Assembly: GCA_013360535.1 (NCBI GenBank)
Contig: JABWBL010000057.1
Location: 1 to 12,030 of the forward strand
DNA: 12,030 bases
Source: Planctomycetaceae bacterium
GTDB taxonomy: Bacteria; Planctomycetota; UBA1135; GCA-002686595
Direction: 5' to 3'
Under the pieces are notes generated by a model. The model was given only the letters and a program-made list of their open reading frames with translations, was not told where the DNA came from and did no database searches. A program made the translations under genes and the position numbers. Positions 7,818 to 12,030 of the stretch are shown here, in pieces; within the stretch, counting starts at the first letter, position 1; every line of letters begins with the position of its first letter.

Positions 7818-7824
7818 AGGAGGA
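7818..7824 (+). promoter_or_regulatory. Strong Shine-Dalgarno for the beta-CASP hydrolase gene
   Basis: AGGAGGA lies 8 nt before ATG 7833 and is the best ribosome-binding site in the window. It fixes the start of the metallo-hydrolase. The neighbouring sigma factor, subtilase and lipoprotein genes have weak or absent Shine-Dalgarno sequences. Confidence 0.75.
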
Positions 7825-7832
7825 CGATTGCG

Positions 7833-9332
7833 ATGGAACTCGAATTCCACGGCGCGACCGACGGGACGACGGGCAGCTGCCACGTGCTGCGCGCGGGCGG
7901 CAAGTCGGTGCTGCTCGAGTGCGGGCTGTTCCAGGGCCGCCGCGACGACACGTACAAGCGCAACTCCGGGTTTCGCTTCGCACCCGGCGACATCGACGCG
8001 GTCGTGCTCAGCCACGCGCACATCGACCACTCGGGCAAGCTGCCGATGCTCGTGCGCATGGGCTTCGAAGGCCGCATCCACGCCACCGGAGCGACCGTCG
8101 CGCTGGCCGAGCCGATGCTGCTCGACTCGGCGATGATCCAGCTGAAAGACGCGGAGTTCCTGAACAAGCGGCGCGTGCTGGAGAAGGTGCGCGCGCGCCG
8201 CGAGGTCCGCGAGGACCGTCGCCGCGGCAAGCAGCGGCTGTCGCACTTCCGCTCCGACGACGACGCCCCCGCGCTCTCGGTCTCCAACCCGCCCAAGCGC
8301 GAGATCCTGCCGCTGTACCTCGAGGAGGACGTGCGCGCGACCTTGCCGCGCTTCTCGCCGCACCGCTGGGGCGAATGGTTCGAGATCGGACCGGCGCTGC
8401 GCTTCCGCCTGCACGACGCGGGCCACATCCTCGGCGCCTCGTGGGTCGAGTGCGAGGCGCGCGAGCGCGGCCGCACCGTGCGCCTGTGCTTCACCGGCGA
8501 CTACGGTCGCCCGCAGCCGATCCTGCGCGATCCCGTGCCGCTCGAGCCCGCCGACATCCTGATCAGCGAGAGCACCTACGGCGACCGCTGCCACCCGCCG
8601 ACCGACGACACCGAAGCGCAGCTCGAGCTCGCCGTCGAGCGCCTCCACAAGCGCCGCCGCGGCAAGCTGCTCATCCCGGCCTTCGCCGTCGGCCGCACGC
8701 AGCACATCCTGTATTCGCTCGCGCACATCCTCGAGCGCCGCAAGATCGACGACATCCCCGTGTACGTCGACAGCCCGCTCGCCAAGCGCGCGACGGAGAT
8801 CGTGTACCGCCATCCGGAGTGCTTCGACGAGCAGGCGCTCGCGCGCTTGCGGCGCGCGGAGAGCGGCAAGTCGCGCCTCAAGGTGCGCTTCACCGAGTCC
8901 GTCGACGACAGCAAGCTGCTCAACCAGATGCCCGGCCCGATGATCGTCGTGTCGGCGTCGGGGATGATGGAATCGGGCCGCATCCTGCACCACCTCGCCT
9001 GGGGCGTGGCGAGCCCCGACACCGAGATCGCGGTCGTCGGTTACCAGGCGCACGGCACGCTCGGCCGGCGGCTCGTCGACGGCGCGAGCGAGGTCAACAT
9101 CCTCGGGATGCTGCACGCGGTGCGCGCGCGCATCACGGTGATGAACGGCTTCTCGGCCCACGCCGACCGCGACGGCCTGCTCCAGGCGCTCACCCCCATC
9201 GCCGCGCCCTGCAAGGCGCTGTTCCTCGTGCACGGCGAGAACGACCAGCGCCTGCCGCTCGCCCGCACGCTGCGCGAGCGCGGCTTCGCGCGCGTCGAAT
9301 GCCCGCGCAACTCGGCGACGTGGAAGTTCTGA
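7833..9332 (+). CDS. Beta-CASP metallo-beta-lactamase-fold RNA hydrolase (CPSF73/YSH1-like)
   Basis: A 499-residue protein of the metallo-beta-lactamase superfamily, beta-CASP branch, whose members cut or trim RNA with two zinc ions. Zinc motifs: H61-A-H63-I-D65-H66, H198 (DAGHILGAS) and D223 (FTGDYGR). The beta-CASP motifs are E246 (ESTYGD, motif A), H443 (FSAHAD, motif B) and H467 (LVHGEND, motif C); His at motif C is typical of RNA-specific members. DSPLA at 313-317 and SASGMMESGR are also family hallmarks. All catalytic residues are present, so activity is expected. Bacterial CPSF73-like proteins are usually about 450-470 residues. The excess here is a charged, probably disordered insert at about 113-158, rich in Arg, Glu, Lys and Asp. 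Its last 34 bp overlap the start of the JAMM peptidase gene, suggesting coupled translation. Likely role: RNA processing or decay in the cytoplasm. Confidence 0.9.
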   Translation: MELEFHGATDGTTGSCHVLRAGGKSVLLECGLFQGRRDDTYKRNSGFRFAPGDIDAVVLSHAHIDHSGKLPMLVRMGFEGRIHATGATVALAEPMLLDSAMIQLKDAEFLNKRRVLEKVRARREVREDRRRGKQRLSHFRSDDDAPALSVSNPPKREILPLYLEEDVRATLPRFSPHRWGEWFEIGPALRFRLHDAGHILGASWVECEARERGRTVRLCFTGDYGRPQPILRDPVPLEPADILISESTYGDRCHPPTDDTEAQLELAVERLHKRRRGKLLIPAFAVGRTQHILYSLAHILERRKIDDIPVYVDSPLAKRATEIVYRHPECFDEQALARLRRAESGKSRLKVRFTESVDDSKLLNQMPGPMIVVSASGMMESGRILHHLAWGVASPDTEIAVVGYQAHGTLGRRLVDGASEVNILGMLHAVRARITVMNGFSAHADRDGLLQALTPIAAPCKALFLVHGENDQRLPLARTLRERGFARVECPRNSATWKF

Positions 9333-10606
9333 GCGTCCGGATCGCACGGGAGCTGCGCGAGGGACTGTTCGCCCACGCGCGTGCGGCCGCGCCCCGCGAG
9401 GCCTGCGGGTTCGTGCTCGGATCCGCGCGCGCGGGACAGGCGGAGATCGTCCTCACGACGCTCGCCCGCAACCTGTCGGACTCGCCGGCGCGCTTCGACG
9501 TGCATCCGGAGGACCAGCTCGCGGCGGAACGCGAGGCCGAACGGCTCGGGCTCGCCGTCCAGCGCGTCGGGCACCGAGACGCCGTTGTCCTCGCCGTCGG
9601 CCACGTCGGAGAGCAGCGCCGCGGCGCTGCGCACCAGCGGCCAGGCGAGCGTCGCGCCGGTGCCGTCGGTGGCCTCCATGCCGATCTCCAGCAGCGCCGA
9701 CGCGCTGAACAGGCCGAGCGCCTGGTCGAGCCCGCGGTGCTGGTGGCTGCGGCAGAAGACGCAGTAGTCGGTGACGGCCGGCGCGATGCGCGCGGCCACC
9801 ATCAGCGCGGCGCAGGCAGGCACGCCGTCGATCATCAGCAGGTGGCGCTTGCTCGCCGCCATCAGCATCACGCCGACCATCACCGCGACCTCGAAGCCGC
9901 CGAAAGCGGCCAGCACCTCCACCGGCTCGGTGATGTCGCGGTGGCGCGCCATCGCCGCCATCAGCACGGCCATCAGGTGCGTGAGGCGGCCGGTGTCCAT
10001 GTCCGGGCCGCTGATGACGAGGTCGCGCAGCGCGCTGTCGGTCAGCCGCGCCAGCACCAGCGACGCGCTCTCGTGCGCGCCGACGCCGACGCCGGCCAGC
10101 ACGGTGGCGTTGCCGCGCAGCTTGTCGCCGATCTCCATGCCGGCGCGCATCGCCGCGTGCGCCTGCTCGAGCGTCATCGCCATCGCCACGCGCGTGTTGC
10201 GCGTGCCGTGCGCGATCTTGCGCAGCAGCAGCCGGTCGTGCACCGGCGGGTCGTCGGCCATGCCGCAATCGACGATGGTGACGCTCATCTGCTGCGCACG
10301 CGCGAACGCGGTCAGCGGCAGCTGGTTGGTGATCAGCTTGCGCACCGTCTCGCGCGTGCTGCGGTTGGCGACGCCGCTCGTGTCGACACCGTCGACGGCG
10401 ACGCCGTGGTCGGCGGCGAAGACCATCAGCTGCGGCTCGCGCAGCCGCGGCTTCAGCGTGTTCTGCATCAGCCCGATGCGGATGGCCAGCGGTTCGAGCT
10501 CGCCCAGCGCGCCGCCGGCCTCCTGGCGGCGCTGGAGCTTGTCGCGCAGCGCACGCTCGAGTGCCGGGTTCGAGGTCGGGTTGACGAGGGAACGGGCGGC
10601 GGCCAT
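9041..10606 (-). CDS. cobT: CobT-family nicotinate-nucleotide:dimethylbenzimidazole phosphoribosyltransferase with aberrant C-terminal run-on
   Basis: The frame encodes 521 residues, but only about 1-345 are CobT-like. CobT makes alpha-ribazole phosphate from nicotinate mononucleotide and a lower-ligand base for the cobamide nucleotide loop. Visible family features: PQLMVFAADHGVAVDGV near 58-73, GVGVGAHESASLVLARL near 172-188, AAFGGFEVAVMVGVML near 233-248, DGVPACAALMVAARIAPAVTDY, and the terminal ATDGTGATLAWPL. The catalytic glutamate of Salmonella CobT (Glu317) appears to align with Asp314, as in a divergent betaproteobacterial paralogue group I recall, so the exact substrate is uncertain. 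From about residue 346 the frame is antisense to the JAB and beta-CASP genes and should not be read as a real domain. The true end is probably within a few residues of position 9560. ATG 10606 has no clear Shine-Dalgarno. Confidence 0.75.
   Translation of the reverse strand: MAAARSLVNPTSNPALERALRDKLQRRQEAGGALGELEPLAIRIGLMQNTLKPRLREPQLMVFAADHGVAVDGVDTSGVANRSTRETVRKLITNQLPLTAFARAQQMSVTIVDCGMADDPPVHDRLLLRKIAHGTRNTRVAMAMTLEQAHAAMRAGMEIGDKLRGNATVLAGVGVGAHESASLVLARLTDSALRDLVISGPDMDTGRLTHLMAVLMAAMARHRDITEPVEVLAAFGGFEVAVMVGVMLMAASKRHLLMIDGVPACAALMVAARIAPAVTDYCVFCRSHQHRGLDQALGLFSASALLEIGMEATDGTGATLAWPLVRSAAALLSDVADGEDNGVSVPDALDGEPEPFGLAFRRELVLRMHVEARRRVRQVAGERREDDLRLSRARGSEHEPAGLAGRGRTRVGEQSLAQLPCDPDAQNFHVAELRGHSTRAKPRSRSVRASGRRWSFSPCTRNSALQGAAMGVSAWSRPSRSAWAEKPFITVMRARTACSIPRMLTSLAPSTSRRPSVPCAW
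9299..9559 (+). pseudogene. JAMM/JAB (M67-like) metallopeptidase, 3' end lost at junction
   Basis: About 87 residues resemble the N-terminal half of prokaryotic JAB/MPN (Mov34) metalloproteases. The sequence has VRIARELREGLFAHA, then PREACGFVLG, where Glu34 is the expected first JAMM glutamate, then NLSDSPARFDVHPEDQLAAE and AERLGLAV. In intact family members the next residues give the zinc-binding HSHP...SxxD motif. Here the frame instead enters sequence antisense to the CobT gene, with no HxH. The reading frame happens to stay open to about 10621, but that extension has no family resemblance. As drawn the enzyme would be inactive; in the source genome it is probably intact. ATG 9299 overlaps the upstream gene; GTG 9320 is an alternative start. 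Bacterial relatives often sit beside ThiF/MoeB and ThiS/MoaD-like genes and remove or process ubiquitin-like sulfur-carrier tails. Confidence 0.6.
9557..9585. other. Probable chimeric junction between two genomes
   Basis: Plus-strand JAB homology stops at about 9559 and minus-strand CobT homology stops at about 9560-9585, so the two recognisable genes abut within roughly 25 bp. The flanking gene content suggests different phyla on each side. No insertion sequence, tRNA, integrase or repeat is visible at the join. An assembly artefact is the simplest explanation; a real rearrangement is possible. Confidence 0.6.
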
Positions 10607-10652
10607 GGGCGGCGAGTCTAGCGAGGGCGCGACGCGTTTGGGGGTGATTGCC

Positions 10653-10666
10653 CCACGCCGGCGTGG
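10653..10666. repeat. 14-bp perfect palindrome between ilvA and cobT
   Basis: CCACGCCGGCGTGG is a perfect palindrome in the 112-bp gap, about 53 nt past the ilvA stop and 47 nt before the cobT start. It could be a terminator stem or a dimeric regulator site. No T-tract follows on the minus strand. Chance is possible at this GC content. Confidence 0.3.
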
Positions 10667-10718
10667 CCCGCTTGTGCTGCTGTTGCCGCTGTCGCGTTCG
10701 CCGAGCCGGCCGGGGTGG

Positions 10719-12030
10719 TCAGCCGCGGCCCTGGCGCAGGAACAACCGGTACACCGGGTTGCGCGTCTCTTCGACGAACGGATACGCCAGCGTGCGCAGG
10801 AAGGCGGCGAACTCGCGCTCGTCGGCCGCCGGCACCTGCAGGCCGACGAGCACGCGGCCCGAGTCGGCGCCCTGGTTGCGATAGTGGAAGAGGCTGATGT
10901 TCCAGCCCGGGTGCATCGCGGCCAGGAAGCGCATCAGCGCGCCCGGCCGCTCGGGGAACTCGAAGCGGAAGAGCCGCTCGTCGTGCGCGAGTTCGCTGCG
11001 CCCGCCGACCATGTGCCGCACGTGTTCCTTGGCCAGTTCGTCGTCGGTGAGGTCGACGGTGGCGAAGCCGTGCCGCGCGAAGTGGCGCGCGATGCGCTCG
11101 GCCTCGTCGCGGCGGCTGATCGTCAGGCCGACGAACAGGTGCGCGACGCGCTCGTCGCTGATGCGGTAGTTGAACTCGGTCACCGAGCGCGGGCCGATCA
11201 GCTCGCAGAAGCGGCGAAACGAGCCGCGCTCCTCGGGCACGGTGATCGCGAACAGCGCCTCGCGGTGCTCGCCGACCTCGGCGCGCTCGGCGACGAAGCG
11301 CAGGCGGTCGAAGTTCATGTTCGCGCCGCTGGTGATGGCGACGAACGTGCGGCCCTTGGCCTTGCGCGCCTCGGCGTACTGCTTGACCGCCGCGACGGCC
11401 AGCGCGCCGGCGGGCTCGAGCACGCTGCGGGTGTCCTGGAACACGTCCTTGATCGCCGCGCAGGCGGCATCGGTGTCCACGGCGACGAAGTCGTCGACAA
11501 GCGCCCGCACGAGGCGGTACGTCTCGCTGCCCACCTGCTTGACCGCCGTGCCGTCGGAGAAGAGGCCGACGTCCGAGAGCATCACGCGCTTGCCGCCGCG
11601 TACCGAGCGGATCATCGCGTCGGAGTCGACCGTCTGCACGCCGATGACGCGCACCTCGGGACGCAGCGCCTTCACGTAGGCGGCGACGCCGGCGACGAGG
11701 CCGCCGCCGCCGATCGGCACGAAGACGGCGTCCAGCGGGCCCTGGTGCTGGCGCAGGATCTCCATCGCCACGGTGCCCTGGCCGGCGATGACATCGGGGT
11801 CGTCGAACGGGTGCACGAAGGTCAGGCCTTCGCCGCGCTGCAGCTCGAGCGCGTGGGCGTAGGCGTCGGAGTAGCTGTCGCCATGCAGCACGACCTCGCC
11901 GCCGAGCGCGTGCACGGCGTCGACCTTGAGCTTGGGCGTCGTCACCGGCATCACGATGACGGCGCGGCACGAAAGCCGCCGCGCCGCCAGCGCCACGCCC
12001 TGCGCGTGGTTGCCGGCCGAGGCGCAGATC
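10719..12030 (-). CDS. ilvA: Biosynthetic threonine ammonia-lyase (partial, N-terminus beyond right edge)
   Basis: The last 436 residues of a PLP-dependent threonine deaminase, which converts threonine to 2-oxobutanoate and ammonia, the first step of isoleucine synthesis. The visible part begins ICASAGNHAQGVALAA (substrate-binding SAGNH loop). It then has VPIGGGGLVAGVAAY, which binds the PLP phosphate, and TSGANMNFDRLRF at the catalytic/regulatory boundary. Two ACT-like regulatory domains follow: HREALFAITVPEERGSF... and DERLFRFEFPERPGAL...ISLFHYRNQGADSGRVLVGLQVP. They mark the long, isoleucine-inhibited biosynthetic form (about 510 residues) rather than the short catabolic TdcB. The N-terminal ~70 residues, including the PLP lysine, are outside the window. 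The sequence style is that of beta/gammaproteobacterial IlvA. cobT follows 112 bp downstream on the same strand, an arrangement with no obvious pathway link. Confidence 0.92.
   Translation of the reverse strand, partial: ICASAGNHAQGVALAARRLSCRAVIVMPVTTPKLKVDAVHALGGEVVLHGDSYSDAYAHALELQRGEGLTFVHPFDDPDVIAGQGTVAMEILRQHQGPLDAVFVPIGGGGLVAGVAAYVKALRPEVRVIGVQTVDSDAMIRSVRGGKRVMLSDVGLFSDGTAVKQVGSETYRLVRALVDDFVAVDTDAACAAIKDVFQDTRSVLEPAGALAVAAVKQYAEARKAKGRTFVAITSGANMNFDRLRFVAERAEVGEHREALFAITVPEERGSFRRFCELIGPRSVTEFNYRISDERVAHLFVGLTISRRDEAERIARHFARHGFATVDLTDDELAKEHVRHMVGGRSELAHDERLFRFEFPERPGALMRFLAAMHPGWNISLFHYRNQGADSGRVLVGLQVPAADEREFAAFLRTLAYPFVEETRNPVYRLFLRQGRG

Noticed and set aside
9560..10621. Apparent long extension of the JAB frame across the CobT region
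   Set aside because: The extension is antisense to conserved CobT motifs and lacks the JAMM HxH and SxxD motifs. It is read-through past the junction, not a fusion domain.
10618..11970. Minus-strand open frame of about 450 residues overlapping ilvA
   Set aside because: Arg/Ala-rich shadow of ilvA. The SAGNH, GGGGL and ACT-domain motifs lie in the other frame.

Overview
The window is high-GC bacterial DNA that looks like two unrelated pieces joined near position 9557-9585. The left ~9.56 kb most resembles Planctomycetota. This is inferred from the type of ECF sigma factor (a DIVQSVCREV segment in region 2), a secreted subtilase ending in a cysteine-bearing 'YCTAKTNSLGC' domain, and a lipoprotein built from Asp-rich loops. 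The right ~2.47 kb carries a CobT-family protein and a biosynthetic threonine deaminase (IlvA) that look like those of Betaproteobacteria (Burkholderiales). These origins rest on remembered family sequences, not on a search.

Left part, in order: the 5' end of a minus-strand group-4-type glycosyltransferase (1-154); a divergent plus-strand secreted zinc-dependent phospholipase C-like protein (238-1128); a convergent minus-strand lipoprotein with about ten ~60-residue units carrying DxNxDGDxxD loops (1140-3068); a 224-bp gap with two hairpins, one a likely terminator; and a 1215-residue minus-strand subtilisin-family protease (3293-6940) with two prodomain-like modules, a complete triad, a jelly-roll, Ig/Fn3-like domains and a C-terminal domain. 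Divergent from it, on the plus strand, are an ECF-type sigma factor (7168-7782), a beta-CASP metallo-beta-lactamase-fold RNA hydrolase (7833-9332), and an overlapping JAMM/JAB metallopeptidase gene that breaks off at about 9559, just before its HxH zinc motif.

Right part, both on the minus strand: a CobT-family phosphoribosyltransferase whose recognisable sequence also ends at about 9560, and ilvA, whose N-terminus lies beyond the right edge. The two genes meeting at the junction face each other, and each loses only its 3' end there. That is what a chimeric contig or a recent rearrangement would produce.

The left part is a surface/secretion neighbourhood (protease, lipoprotein, phospholipase-like enzyme) next to a regulatory and RNA/protein-processing group. 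No rRNA, tRNA, CRISPR array, insertion sequence or phage gene was seen. No stretch over 300 bp lacks a gene. The candidates for novelty are the Asp-loop repeat lipoprotein, the duplicated prodomain and C-terminal domain of the protease, and the beta-CASP nuclease/JAMM pair.
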